DNA of 64,000 nucleotides from Kitagawia praeruptora (Eukaryota > Streptophyta > Magnoliopsida > Apiales > Apiaceae), in the NCBI GenBank assembly GCA_037693485.1, contig CM075349.1, forward strand, positions 28,093,501 to 28,157,500. Reading direction: 5' to 3'. The notes beneath the pieces are model-generated. The model saw only the letters and a program-made list of their open reading frames with translations. It was not told where the DNA came from and did no database searches. Position 1 is the stretch's first letter; every line of letters starts with the position of its first letter. The translations under genes were made by a program, and so were the position numbers. This document shows positions 51,045 through 61,541 of this stretch, piece after piece.

Positions 51045-51540
51045 TGATATGGGTTAAAAGTAAGCCCTAAAAACACATTTAATGTGGCATTAATTAGACC
51101 TAGAATGGTCCAAACGTGGGGCCCACTAGATGGCCCAAAAACCCTAATTAAGTATTAATTTCGTAATTAATATTCATGGCTAATTAACAGCTGGGAAATA
51201 TAAGTCAAATAAGGATATTATCTCTCCAAAGAGTAGCCTCCAAGGCACATAGTCGTACAAGGAAACAGACTCCTACAAAGAAGGAGTCTGTTTCCTTCCT
51301 CAAGGTTGACTTGTCCACCAAGTCACCTAACCCTACCATAATTCTGAGGCTTCTCAGCCTATATAAAGGGTCAGACCCCTCACCCTAGAACTACGTTTTT
51401 TGGCTTGATCTTTGATATTCATCAAAGTACGTAGGCATCTTGTGAAGGCAGACTCAGCCACGACCACGAGAGCAGCCATTAAAGCACGAAACTCACGAAC
51501 CCTAACCGCAATTTGATAACCAAGTTTTTATTCCACAACA
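51045..51540 (+). repeat. 3' LTR (496 bp)
   Basis: Differs from the 5' LTR only at GAAGCTCACG/GAAACTCACG and AACCTAG/AACCAAG by eye. Followed by TSD AAAAG. Confidence 0.96.
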
Positions 51541-51912
51541 AAAAGTCAGGAATATAGTATTACATAAAACTTAGAACTCCTTTAATTAATATTTAAAATG
51601 CATCTATGATAGATTAATAATAAATACAATTAATAATATAACTACTCTTATAGTACTTGAATAAAGTTCTATAAATTTAATTAATTAAAATAATAATATT
51701 AAATATTAATTTAATTTAATAGTGAAGTTTTATACTATGAGTCTATTAACTAGCAATCGAAATAAAAGTCGAGAATATAGTATTATATACAACTTGGTGA
51801 TTCAAGACTTTATTTGTTTTAAAAAAATTAAAAATTAAAAATTTAAGATAATTTAGCACGGATTTATGATAATTTATCACAATCCATGCTTCGCATGGTT
51901 ATCGACGACTAG

Positions 51913-52307
51913 TATAATTAAAAAATCTTTTATTTAAACCTGAAAATGCGTACAATATCTTATATTTTGGAACACAAGGAGTGTATTATATTGACTAGCT
52001 AACTTAAAATAGGATGAAAAAAAAGTAATTTTTTCGAATTTCAGAAATATCATTTTCAAGGATTGAGTTATCTTTAAAATGAGTCTTGCGAAATGGTTGC
52101 ATACTTTTACTTCTCTAGTGCTTGCATGTGCGAAGGCTTAGAGCATCCGCAGCCATAGATTATTTGGTGGCCACTTCCCACCTAGGGAAGATAAACTAGG
52201 ACTTGGGCAAAAAAAAGAGGCCACATGCATTGTACAACAACTAAAAAAAGAGGGCAGTGGACACCGTGGTGGCCTTGGCCAACTGAACAAAAGTAATTAA
52301 AATAATA
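51913..52307. other. spacer with a possible Harbinger-type MITE end
   Basis: TTAGAGCATCCGCAGCC (52138) resembles the ends of plant PIF/Harbinger MITEs that duplicate TTA or TAA. The matching right end was not found, so no element is claimed. Confidence 0.3.
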
Positions 52308-52554
52308 ATTCATGTCCTTCTCATTTCTTTACATTTCTTTTTCACTACTCGACACGTATTTTAAGGCTCCTAAAAAGTATATTTCCATAACTTATTTTTT
52401 AATTTTTCTTTTTTTGTATAAAAATAGAACTCTATTTTTATACAAAAAAAAGAAAATTTAAAAACTAAATTATGAAACTATCCGCAAATTACACCTTAAA
52501 ATCCGTGCCAGAATTACGTCCCCCAAGGTAAAGAAAAAAGGGGGACAGAGGAAG
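52308..52554. mobile_element. Stowaway MITE, diverged second copy
   Basis: Aligns along its length with the element at 27575-27824 (TTTTAAGGCTCCTAAAAA, CCGTGCCAGAATTACGTCCC). The TIRs are decayed (CTCCCTCCGTCC is reduced to ATTCATGTCC). TA lies on both sides (52306-52307 and 52555-52556). Older than the first copy. Confidence 0.8.
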
Positions 52555-52569
52555 TATAACTTAATTATA

Positions 52570-53020
52570 CTAGCTGATAACCCGTGCGAAGCACGGACAT
52601 AGATTGAACACGAGTTGAGATTAAAAAATTAATATTAATACACTATTTAATTATGTAGTTATAAAGAATCGAATCCGAGATAAAGTTAAAAAAATTAAAA
52701 TAATAAATCTTTATAATTATGTCAGGAATTGAACCCCTTATAGTAAATCGAACACGCGATGAAATTAAAGAAATTAAATAATAAATCTTGTATAGTTATG
52801 TAGTTGGAAAGAATCGAACCCCGAGTTAAGTCCTTAATCGAACCCCATATAGGAAATCGAACATGGGGTGAAATTAAATTAAATAATAAATCTTGTATAA
52901 TTATGTAGTTGGAAGGGATCGAACCCCGAGTTAAGTGATAACCAAATTTGGTACTTTTGGTACTTTGGTAGTATTGTGTACCATTAAAACATGGTTTTGC
53001 ACATTAATATAGAGTATAGA
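52570..53020 (-). mobile_element. complete 451-bp Helitron
   Basis: On the minus strand it starts TCTATACTCTATATTAATG after an A and ends with hairpin CCGTGCTTCGCACGG plus GTTATCAGCTAG before a T. The interior holds a tandem repeat of about 115 bp (GTAGTTGGAAAGAATCGAACCCC). No coding capacity. Confidence 0.87.
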
Positions 53021-53238
53021 TGTAAAACCAGACAACTCAGCCTGGGTCTGGAAGTAAATGAACTTGTGGGACATAAAATTTAACGGTTTTAAATAAAAAC
53101 AAATGATTATTTAAATAAAACAAAGACGAATTATGCGGCAATCTATAAATATCATGACTAATGAGATGAATCCACCTTTGTACACTACAGCTCATTAAAA
53201 TATAATCATTCAGTTTAGTATCAAAAATTAAAATGAAA
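53021..53238. other. spacer downstream of NLR-3
   Basis: Part of it (about 53160-53235) resembles 30610-30720 downstream of NLR-2, so it is shared gene-end sequence. No ORF of interest. Confidence 0.6.
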
Positions 53239-53937
53239 CTATAAAGTTTGAAGAATCTGGAGGGAAGGTACGTGCGCAACTTTGTAAAAATCAGCTCCTT
53301 CTTCACCATTTTTCGTGCGGAGCTTATCACAAAAATCTAAAGGCATCCCGTACGCCTTTAAACTTTGAAGAGAATTGAGATATTTCATTCCTTCAGGAAG
53401 CTCCTCCAACTTAGAACAGCACCATATAAACAATGTGGATAGAACAGGCATGCTTCCTTCCTCCACCCTCCATTTTTCCAAGTTGGGGAGGAACTCAAGT
53501 GTCAGATTGGTGAGTTTTGGGAAACCCGTTGCTGAGCATATCATTTCCTTGCCCAAATATGAAGAAAAACTTAAATTGAGGTTACGCAATGTAGCAATCT
53601 TCTCAAGTACCGGCATCGGGTCTTCCTCTAGGCGGGAGCCACATAAACAGTAGAGCAAACTCCGGGATACGAAGAGAAAATACATCCATATGAGTAGCGA
53701 GAAGTTGTTGCGATTGCTGCTCAAACAGTAGAGCAAACTCCGGGAGCTCGCCACTTATTTCTAATCGTTGAAGGTTAAAATTAAATTTCCACAACTTTCT
53801 CAACATATCTTCACAATTTTTTAAGGCTTGATCACGTGTAGAAATAGAGAGTTCCAAGTACTGGAGACACGAAGATGATGACAAGGCTATAGCTGCCAAA
53901 TTTTCCATCATCTCTTCCATATCAGAACAACTAACTT

Positions 53938-56900
53938 CTAGGGCCAGTTATAATAATATCGTCAACATAGACAAGAACAAAAATAGAGACATTGTTACGT
54001 ATATATGTGAAGAGGCTGTAGTCTGAAATGCATTGGCGAAAGCCATGAGCAATAAGCGTGGATGAGAATTTTGCAAACCATTCACGAGAAGATTGTCTGA
54101 GCCCATATATAGATTTGTGTAACTTACAAACACGAGTATCACCAACTTGAGAGAAACCAGGAGGCAATTTCATGTACACTTCTTCATGTAAGTCTCCTTG
54201 TAAAAATGCGTTGTTCACGTCGAGTTGGTGCAATGACCAATTCTTAGTGACAGCAATTGAGAGAAGAAGACGAACAGTAACTAATTTTGCAACTGGAGCA
54301 AAAGTATCATGATAATCGATTCCTTCAATTTGCGTGTATCCTTTGGCTACTAAACGTGCCTTATATCGATCAATGGACCCATCAGAATGATACTTAATTT
54401 TATAGACCCATTTACATCCAATTGGAGTTTTGCCTGCTGGTAAATGACAAAGAGACCATGTCCTATTAGAAACAAGAGCATTAATTTCGGCAGACATTGC
54501 ATCACGCCATACTGAAGATTTGACAGCTTGAGAAAATGTTCGAGGTTCATCATTATCAATGACCTTAGTAAGGAATGAACGATGGGAAGGACTAAACTGA
54601 GACCAAGAAATATAATTAGCCAAAGGAAAAATTGTAGATGAATCATTAACATTACAAATGTATTGACTGAGATGGGATGGTGGACGTCGCATCCTTTGAG
54701 GGCGTTGGGGCACAACAACCGTTGAGGGTTGAGGAGCATGACTAAAGGATTGTGTGTCTGTATTAACGGGTAAAGAATCGGAGTTAGATGACGATGATTC
54801 TTGAGAGTCGGTAGAATTACCCGTTTGTACAAGATATGGAATTGACCAAGACGTGGGATGATCATCATCAAGAGATGTGATAGTAATGTCATTAGATGGT
54901 GCGTGAGCAGAAATATCGCGATATGGAAAAGTTGATTCATGAAAGATCACATCGCGTGATACATATATACGATGAGTGTCAGGATCATAAATTCGATACC
55001 CTTTTATACCGTAAGGATATCCTACAAATATGTAAGGTTTAGCTCGAGCATCGAATTTATGTTTAACATGCATATTTTTAGCGAAACATAAGCAACCAAA
55101 AACTCGTAAAGCGGAGTATGTAGGAACTTTCCCAAATAACATTTCATGTGGAGATTTAAATTCGAGAAATGGTGTTGGCAATTTATTAATTAGATATGCA
55201 GCTGTGAGTACGCATTCACCCCAGAAAGATAATGGAAGATGAGCTTGAAAACGCAAAGCTCGAGCAACATCGAGTAAATGGCGGTGTTTGCGCTCCACAG
55301 TGCCGTTCTGTTGCGGAGTGTAGATGCAACTCCGTTGATGAATAATTCCATGAGTGCTAAGCCAATTTTGAAAAGCAGAGGAAAGAAACTCAGTGCCATT
55401 GTCAGATCGAATGGTTTGAAGTTGTGGAAGAAAGATGCCACCATTGCCAGTATTAATTTGAGATACTGGGAGATTGAATTGGCGTTGAATTTGATTAAAA
55501 AAATGTGTTATCATATGCAAAGTCTGTGATTTATTTTTCATTAAGTAGACCCATGTGCAACGAGAAAAATCATCCACAATTGTTAAGAAAAATCGTGAAC
55601 CATTGTGAGAGGGAACTGAAAATGGTCCCCAAATATCGATGTGCAACAACTCAAAATTTTTAGATGTGCGTGTTACACTTAAAGGAAAACTATTACGAGA
55701 CTGCTTAGCTTGTGGACAAACATCACAAATAAAATTTTTATTGCCATAAATATTCTTGAACTGCCTAATAAGGAAATGAAAACGAGAATTACAAGGATGT
55801 CCTAGGCGGGAATGCCATAAATCAAATTTATTTAACTGCTGAAAAGAAAATGCAAATTTGGAATCTGGAATGCCCTCTAAACAGTAAAGACCATTTTGAA
55901 GTTTACCCCGACCAATCGTCACCTTCGTTAAATGGTCCTGAAATAAACATGTAGAGGGTGAGAAAATTGCATCACAATTAAGTTGACTCGTTAATTGCGA
56001 AACGGACAACAAATTAAATTTAAAAGATGGAATATAATATACATCTTTGAGAATGAGTGAAGGAGAAAATTTAATGACACCAATATGAGTTACTGAGGCG
56101 TGAGAACCATCAGGTAACTCTACCATTACATTTTTATTTAATGAATTATATGTAGAAAAAAAATGACAGTGATGTGCATATATGATTTGATGCACCTGAA
56201 TCAATTATCCAGGAAGCAGACATGCAAGATAATATAGTACCTGCTAAGAACGCAGAAGGAGAAGAAACAGCTTCTTCCTTGGCGAGAAGAGCAAGGAGCT
56301 TATTGTATTGATCTTGAGTGATTTGAGGACCTGTTACAGCAGGATAATTTGGTGTGATTTGAGGACCTGTTACAGCGGGATAATTTGGTGTAACAGTAGA
56401 GGTTGGTGCAGGACTTGGTCTGCCAAGCTTGTTCGGAAAACCATGTATCTGATAACATGTTGCCCGAGTATGTCCATGTCGATTGCAATGATCACAAAAG
56501 GGGCGTTGACGTTTCCCAGATTGACGGGGTTGTCTCGAAACTTGGAGAGCAGCGGATTCAACAGTAGGAACAGAACGAACATTAATTTCTTGCTGCTTTT
56601 CTTCTTGACGCACGAGATTATAAATGCGATGAGTTGATGGAAATGGTTCCATGAGTAATATCTGACTGCGTATAGCAGAGAAGCTGTCATGGAGTCCTTG
56701 AAGAAATTCCATTGCACGATCTTGATTTTGCTGCTCCATGATGACTTTCGCATTACCACAGATGCATGGAGAGGGGGACAGGATGTTGTTCAATTCATCC
56801 CACAAAGACTTGAGTTGCGTAAAGTAGGAAGAAACAGTCATACCTTCCTGTTTTAGGGCTGAAATAGACTGTTTCAGCTGATAAATTTTAGGCATATTGG

Positions 56901-57291
56901 ACTGGGAGAAACGTTCTTGCAGGTCTGTCCAAATTTGAGCTGCAGTATCGGCATAGAGAATGCTAGGCCTGATCTCGGGAGAAACCGAGTTGAGAATCCA
57001 GCTGCTGACTAGATCATTGCAGCGTTGCCAATCAGAAATATCAGCGGTTGATTTTGGTTTTGGCAGAGAACCATCAACGAAGCAATATTTGCTTTTAGCT
57101 CGTAGTGCCATGGTAATGGCACGACACCAGGAGCCATAATTATCACCCGTTAAAAGAGGAGTAACGAGGACTGTTGAGGGACTATCAGAGTGATGAATAA
57201 CATAAGGGTTGGATGAAACCAACGGAGTGACAGGAGTAGTAACAACCTGATTAGTAGGTTGGACAGTTTCATCGGACATGATGAATGACAA
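53938..57291 (-). pseudogene. Copia gag-pol polyprotein, one frameshift and 3' truncation
   Basis: gag from MSFIMSDETVQPTNQ (57291): UBN2-type core (LLTGDNYGSWCRAITMALRA, SYFTQLKSLWDELN), zinc knuckle CDHCNRHGHTRATC, and a 36-bp in-frame duplication giving NYPAVTGPQIT twice (about 56330-56395). Protease WIIDSGASNHIC follows. A T8 run near 56155-56162 shifts the frame by one, and pol continues from 56204: LWHSRLGHP pre-integrase, LHIDIWGPF, IRSDNGTEF and NGTVERKHR integrase, then RT (VNNAFLQGDLHEEVYMKLPP, YVDDIIITG). The rest is missing. Apart from the slip the frame is intact for over 1100 codons. Confidence 0.93.
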
Positions 57292-57320
57292 TTAAATAAA
57301 AGCCTAAGGCTCTGATACCA

Positions 57321-57573
57321 TAAAACAAAAGATATATGTTGAATGTTCTTGTTACTTGTATTGATATTATTGCCACATATATATAGGCTGTGTACATGAT
57401 GAGGCTTACAAGAGATAAAGGATTACAACAAAACAAATGAAAAGATAAATATTACATAATGTGATAATAATCTGAAACAACTACAAATTTGGTAGAGTAA
57501 CTGAACATCTGATAAACATCTTATCCTATCATATATTGTTGTTTCTGGTTGTTTGCATCAGATAAACTTAACA
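57321..57573 (-). repeat. 5' LTR of the truncated Copia
   Basis: Starts TGTTAAGTTTATCTG (57573) and ends near TCTTTTGTTTTA beside the PBS at 57309-57320. The exact inner end is uncertain because no partner LTR is present. Confidence 0.75.
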
Positions 57574-57804
57574 GTTAGTTTCTGAAGACTGATTAAATTC
57601 GGTAGATCCTTAACCTTACACCAGTTCGTATCAAAATTTTCTAGTGTCTTTAACTTGCTCAAACCAATAAACCGTAGCTTTGAGTGCTTCTTTATGCCCT
57701 TAACTCCTAGTGATGGTAGATACAAATGTCGCAAACGTCCCAACATACTAAGAATATTTCTTGACAGCCATGGTGGAAAATAAATTTCAAACTGTCTATC
57801 TAAA

Positions 57805-58044
57805 TGTTGGAATGACTTGACTACTGTTCCTCCGGCGGCCTTGACTACTATTCCTCCGACGGCCACCAACCACACCTACCACCACCTAACCCACCTACCC
57901 CTTAGATTTTGTCTATAAATAAGAAATACATGTAAGCATTTGAAATTATCTGAGGCATCTGAAAATCTCTGTAAATCTGTTTATCCTCAAGATCAATAAA
58001 CTATTTCTCTTCTGCATATAATCTTTCTTGCTTCCGTTATAACA
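57805..58044 (+). repeat. 5' LTR (240 bp)
   Basis: TGTTGGAATGAC...TTATAACA. CTATAAATAAG (about 57911) is a likely TATA element. Carries an imperfect tandem TTGACTACTxTTCCTCCGxCGG near its start. Confidence 0.95.
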
Positions 58045-58119
58045 AACTGGTATCAGAGCCTTGGTTGAATCTGCTGAAAAAATTCTCGCCGGAATTTTTT
58101 TAAGCTCGCCGGATTTTTT

Positions 58120-58405
58120 GCCGGAGTTACTGTTCATCGCCGGAGAAGACGACACTGTTCAGGCGGAGTTACTGTTCATCGCCGGAGAAGACGAAACTGT
58201 TCATCGCCGGAGAAGACGACACTGTTCATACGGCACTGTTCATACGGTACTATTCATACGGCACTGTTCATACAGTACTGTTCATACGGTACTGTTCATA
58301 CGTCACTGTTCACCGATACTGTTCACGGGTACTGTTCACCGGTACTGTTCACGGGCACTGTTCACGGGCACTGTTCACAGACACTGTTCATAGGTACTGT
58401 TCACA
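58120..58405 (+). repeat. leader minisatellite of CACTGTTCATACGG units
   Basis: Between PBS and ATG: two to three CGCCGGAGAAGACGA units, then about a dozen 12-16-bp units built on (T/C)ACTGTTCA(T/C). Shares its core with the leader of the Copia at 35.6-38.2 kb. Confidence 0.92.
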
Positions 58406-58425
58406 TATACGGTTCTGGGAGAAAG

Positions 58426-60267
58426 ATGTCTGGTGGTATTAGCGTCAAGGTCGACAAATTTACCGGGAGAAATAGTTTCAGTCTATGGCAAATCAAGATG
58501 CGTGCCCTGTTAAAACAACAGGGGCTCTGGGCGCCGTTGAACACAAAAACGGTTGCTTCTACAAGCGCTGAGATGGCCATTCTGGAAGAAAAGGCACATT
58601 CAACGATTCTGTTGTGTCTTGCAGATGATATTATTACTGAAATTGCGGAGGAGGATACAGCGTCTGGTCTGTGGTTGAAGCTTGAAAGTCTCTACATGAC
58701 AAAGTCTTTAACAAACAAGTTGCTTCTGAAGCAACGTCTGTTCAGTCTGCGAATGCAGGAAGGTATGCCTCTTCGAGATCACTTAGATCAATTAAACACA
58801 ATTTTATTAGAACTGCGTAATATTGATGTTAAAGTTGAAGATGAGGATGCTGCTTTGATTCTGTTAGTTTCTTTACCATTATCGTACGAGAACTTTGTGC
58901 AATCGTTTATTGTTGGTAAAGATACTATTTCTCTAGAGGAGGTTAGATCTGCTCTTCATTCTAGAGAGCTGCGCCATAAGGCGGCTGGTACAGGTGCAGA
59001 TAATCATGCTGCTGGGTTGGTAGCTAGCTGGAGTAATGGACATGGAAAGTCGGGGAAGAAATCAGTTCCTAAGGGTCCAAAACCTAATGATATCTGTAAT
59101 TACTGTAAAGAGAAGGGACACTGGAAATCTGACTGTCCCAAGAAAAAGAAGCAACAGGATAATTTGACAGATACTGCTGCTGTAGCTGATGCTACTTCTG
59201 AAGAAGATATTGCTCTTGTTGCTGCTGATGACACGCATCACTCTGATGTGTGGATTCTTGATTCTGGAGCGTCTTATCATATATGTCCACGCAGGGAGTG
59301 GTTTACAACCTACGAGCAAGTAGACGGTGGCAAGATTTCTATGGCTAACAGTTTTGCTTGTGAGACGGTTGGAATAGGCTCGATTAAAATTCGGACACAT
59401 GATGGTAAATTCTGCACATTGAATGATGTTAGGCATGTTCCACTAATAACAAAGAATCTGATATCTTTGAGTATGTTAGACATCAAAGGTTTCAGTTTTC
59501 AAGGTGAAGGTGGAGTTTTACATGTCCACAAGGGTTCTAATGTGGTTCTGAAAGGTGTTAAACGTGGTACCTTGTATCTTTTTCAAGGTTCTACGTTATC
59601 AGGTTCTGTTGCTGTCGCATCCTCGGAGAAGTTTAAGAGGTTGCGAACTGATAATGGTCTGGAATTTTGCTCATCTGAGTTTGATGAGTTCTGTAAGAAT
59701 GAAGGGATTTCTAGGCATCATACCGTCAGGGATACACCACAGCAGAACGGTGTAGCAGAGCGTATGAATCAGACACTTCTGGAGAGAGAATGGATTTCTA
59801 GGCATCATACAGTCAGGGATACACCGCAGCAGAATGGTGTAGCAGAGCGTATGAATCAGACACTTCTGGAGAGAGCTAGGTGCATGCTCTCTAATGCTGG
59901 ACTAACTAGAAGATTCTCGGCAGAAGCAGTTAGTACATCAGGTTATCTGATAAATCGTGGATCTACGATTGTTTCAGAAAGTGGTGGTGTTGAGAAACAG
60001 GTGGAGCAGGAAGTCACTCAAGATGAGAGTGAACCACAACAAGAAGTTCAACAACCACAATCAGAATCAGAATCATCAGTTTCAGTAGCGAATCAGCACA
60101 GTTTGGCTCTTGATAAATCAAGGAGAGCTAATTATGGGGTGCCTCCCAAGAGAATTGTGGTGAGCAAAGTGGGTACTGCTGATAACCCAGCTGATATGCT
60201 CACCAATCCGGTTCCACATAGCAAGTTTCAACATTGTTTGGACTTGTTAAATGTTCGGAGTTGTTGA
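58426..60267 (+). CDS. fused gag-protease-partial integrase-RNase H tail ORF
   Basis: 613 residues, no break. Residues 1-215: Copia gag (FTGRNSFSLWQIKMRALLKQ); zinc knuckle CNYCKEKGHWKSDC (about 225-238); protease WILDSGASYHIC (about 276); pre-integrase MLDIKGFSFQGEGGVLHVHK. It then jumps into the integrase core at LRTDNGLEFCSSEFDEFC, with a tandem in-frame duplication of about 27 residues (SRHHTVRDTPQQNGVAERMN twice; 59709-59789 and 59793-59873). RT is absent: a Glu-rich linker and SKVGTADNPADMLTNPVP, the RNase H C-terminal tail, end it. Tnt1/Tork-like by motifs. It may supply gag and protease but cannot reverse transcribe. Several deletions all kept the frame. Confidence 0.92.
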   Translation: MSGGISVKVDKFTGRNSFSLWQIKMRALLKQQGLWAPLNTKTVASTSAEMAILEEKAHSTILLCLADDIITEIAEEDTASGLWLKLESLYMTKSLTNKLLLKQRLFSLRMQEGMPLRDHLDQLNTILLELRNIDVKVEDEDAALILLVSLPLSYENFVQSFIVGKDTISLEEVRSALHSRELRHKAAGTGADNHAAGLVASWSNGHGKSGKKSVPKGPKPNDICNYCKEKGHWKSDCPKKKKQQDNLTDTAAVADATSEEDIALVAADDTHHSDVWILDSGASYHICPRREWFTTYEQVDGGKISMANSFACETVGIGSIKIRTHDGKFCTLNDVRHVPLITKNLISLSMLDIKGFSFQGEGGVLHVHKGSNVVLKGVKRGTLYLFQGSTLSGSVAVASSEKFKRLRTDNGLEFCSSEFDEFCKNEGISRHHTVRDTPQQNGVAERMNQTLLEREWISRHHTVRDTPQQNGVAERMNQTLLERARCMLSNAGLTRRFSAEAVSTSGYLINRGSTIVSESGGVEKQVEQEVTQDESEPQQEVQQPQSESESSVSVANQHSLALDKSRRANYGVPPKRIVVSKVGTADNPADMLTNPVPHSKFQHCLDLLNVRSC

Positions 60268-60299
60268 CTGCCCTTTTGAGGGCAAAATCTGAGGCAGAA

Positions 60300-60836
60300 G
60301 AGTTTTTTCTGGTACATCTGGTACATATGGCATTATTATGATGCATCTGGTACATATGGAAGAGTTTTTTTTTTATCTGGTACATCTGGCATTATTATGG
60401 TGCATCTGGTACATCTGGAAGAGTTTTTTTATCTGGTACATCTGGCATTATTATGATGCATCTGGTACATCTGGAAGAGTTTTTTTTTTATCTGGTACAT
60501 CTGGCATTATTATGATGCGTCTGGTACATCTGTTATCTGTTTTTTAGAGAGGATTCAAGTCAAGGTGGAGATCTGTTATCTGGTACATCTGGCATTATTA
60601 TGATGCATATGGTAAATCTGTTATCTGTTTTTGTGAGAGGATTCAAGTCAAGGTGGAGATCTGTTATCTGGTACATCTGGCATTATTATGATGCATCTGG
60701 TACATCTGTTATCTGTTTTTGTGAGAGGATTCAAGTCAAGGTGGAGATCTGTTATCTGGTACATTTGGCATTATTATGATGTGTTTGGTACATCTGTTAT
60801 CTGTTATTTGTGAGTATTCAAGTCAAGGTGGAGATT
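60300..60836 (+). repeat. 3' tandem arrays including repeated polypurine-tract units
   Basis: First, about four units of 55-60 bp containing TGGTACATCTGGCATTATTA and GGAAGAG followed by a T-run (60310-60535). Then about four units of 95-100 bp containing GATTCAAGTCAAGGTGGAGA, the same sequence that acts as polypurine tract at the LTR edge. The element therefore carries three extra internal copies of its own polypurine-tract region. Confidence 0.92.
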
Positions 60837-61076
60837 TGTTGGAATGACTTGACTACTGTTCCTCCGGCGGCCTTGACTACTATTCCTCCGACGGCCACCA
60901 ACCACACCTACCACCACCTAACCCACCTACCCCTTAGATTTTGTCTATAAATAAGAAATGCATGTAAGCATTTGAAATTATCTGAGGCATCTGAAAATCT
61001 CTGTAAATATGTTTATCCTCAAGATCAATAAACTATTTCTCTTCTGCATATAATCTTTCTTGCTTCCGTTATAACA
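60837..61076 (+). repeat. 3' LTR (240 bp)
   Basis: Matches the 5' LTR except ATGCATG/ATACATG and AAATATG/AAATCTG. Followed by TSD CTAAA. Confidence 0.95.
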
Positions 61077-61541
61077 CTAAATTTAGAGTTTCTACTAGCA
61101 TAAATTTTTGTATGGATGTAAAAATTTTCAAATGAACATCACTTACCCTAAGATATCGCAAGTAAACAAGGCTACCTAATACTCTTCCAAGATTAATACG
61201 AGAATGGGACCATGGATAAATTAATCTAATATCAACCTGTACCTCCAAAGATAAAAATCGTAAACACCTGAAATTGGCAATATATGACCCAAGTGCTGGC
61301 GGCAAACTTCGTGTTCCAGACTGATTGAGTAGTAACATTGATCGATGCCTTTGCTGATCGGCTTTCTTACCAAAGTAGTGATGTTTTTTACTTTCATTTC
61401 CATCATTAAAATGAACTACAAGTTGTCGAGAGTTAGAGTACCTGAAATCCGGTGAAGCACTAAGGTGAGAATTAGTTTTTCTTTGGAGATCAATTACTTT
61501 GAAAAATTCTTCTGCTTCCGCTTGGGATATAGATAGATCTC

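Larger units (their letters stand above)
41119..51540 (+). mobile_element. Ty3/Gypsy retrotransposon, Tat lineage (Retand-like), complete but defective
   Basis: 496-bp LTRs (41119-41614 and 51045-51540) flanked by AAAAG (41114-41118 and 51541-51545). PBS TTTGGCGCCGTCTGTGGG follows the 5' LTR, and a GTTGGGGGGCAAA polypurine tract precedes the 3' LTR. Order: gag-protease, RT, RNase H, a second archaeal-type RNase H, integrase, then an antisense ORF and a tandem array. The second RNase H, late integrase and antisense ORF are hallmarks of Tat elements. LTRs differ at two bases by eye, so insertion was recent, yet pol has two frameshifts and three stops. Confidence 0.95.
40941..51912 (+). mobile_element. 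small Helitron split by the Retand Gypsy
   Basis: Starts TCTATATTCTTTATTAAAAG after an A (40940). It ends with the perfect hairpin CCATGCTTCGCATGG (51884-51898) and ACTAG (to 51912) before a T. Without the Gypsy and one TSD copy it is about 545 bp and non-autonomous. Matching flanks and a single AAAAG after excision show the two halves belong together. TATACTATGAGTCAATTAAC at 41081 recurs at 51731 as TATACTATGAGTCTATTAAC, so the Helitron carries an internal repeat. Confidence 0.8.
53938..57573 (-). mobile_element. 3'-truncated Ty1/Copia element
   Basis: On the minus strand: 5' LTR (57573-57321), PBS TGGTATCAGAGCC, gag and pol up to the RT active site YVDDIIITG, where it stops abruptly at NLR sequence (about 53938). 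The RT C-terminus, RNase H and 3' LTR are lost. No TSD can be found, consistent with a deletion after insertion that removed the 3' half and perhaps some NLR bases. Confidence 0.9.
57805..61076 (+). mobile_element. small non-autonomous Ty1/Copia with one fused ORF
   Basis: LTRs 57805-58044 and 60837-61076 (240 bp; two differences by eye) flanked by CTAAA (57800-57804 and 61077-61081). PBS TGGTATCAGAGCC at 58048. A GGTGGAGATT polypurine tract precedes the 3' LTR. The interior has one ORF (58426-60267), a leader minisatellite and a long tandem array at the 3' side. It interrupts NLR-3. Confidence 0.95.

Noticed and set aside
52138..52300. Complete Harbinger-type MITE
   Set aside because: Only one end resembles the TIR; no matching second end or TSD found.
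58061..58393. Plus-strand ORF with RHCSYSTVHTVLF repeats
   Set aside because: By-product of the leader minisatellite before the real gag ATG at 58426.
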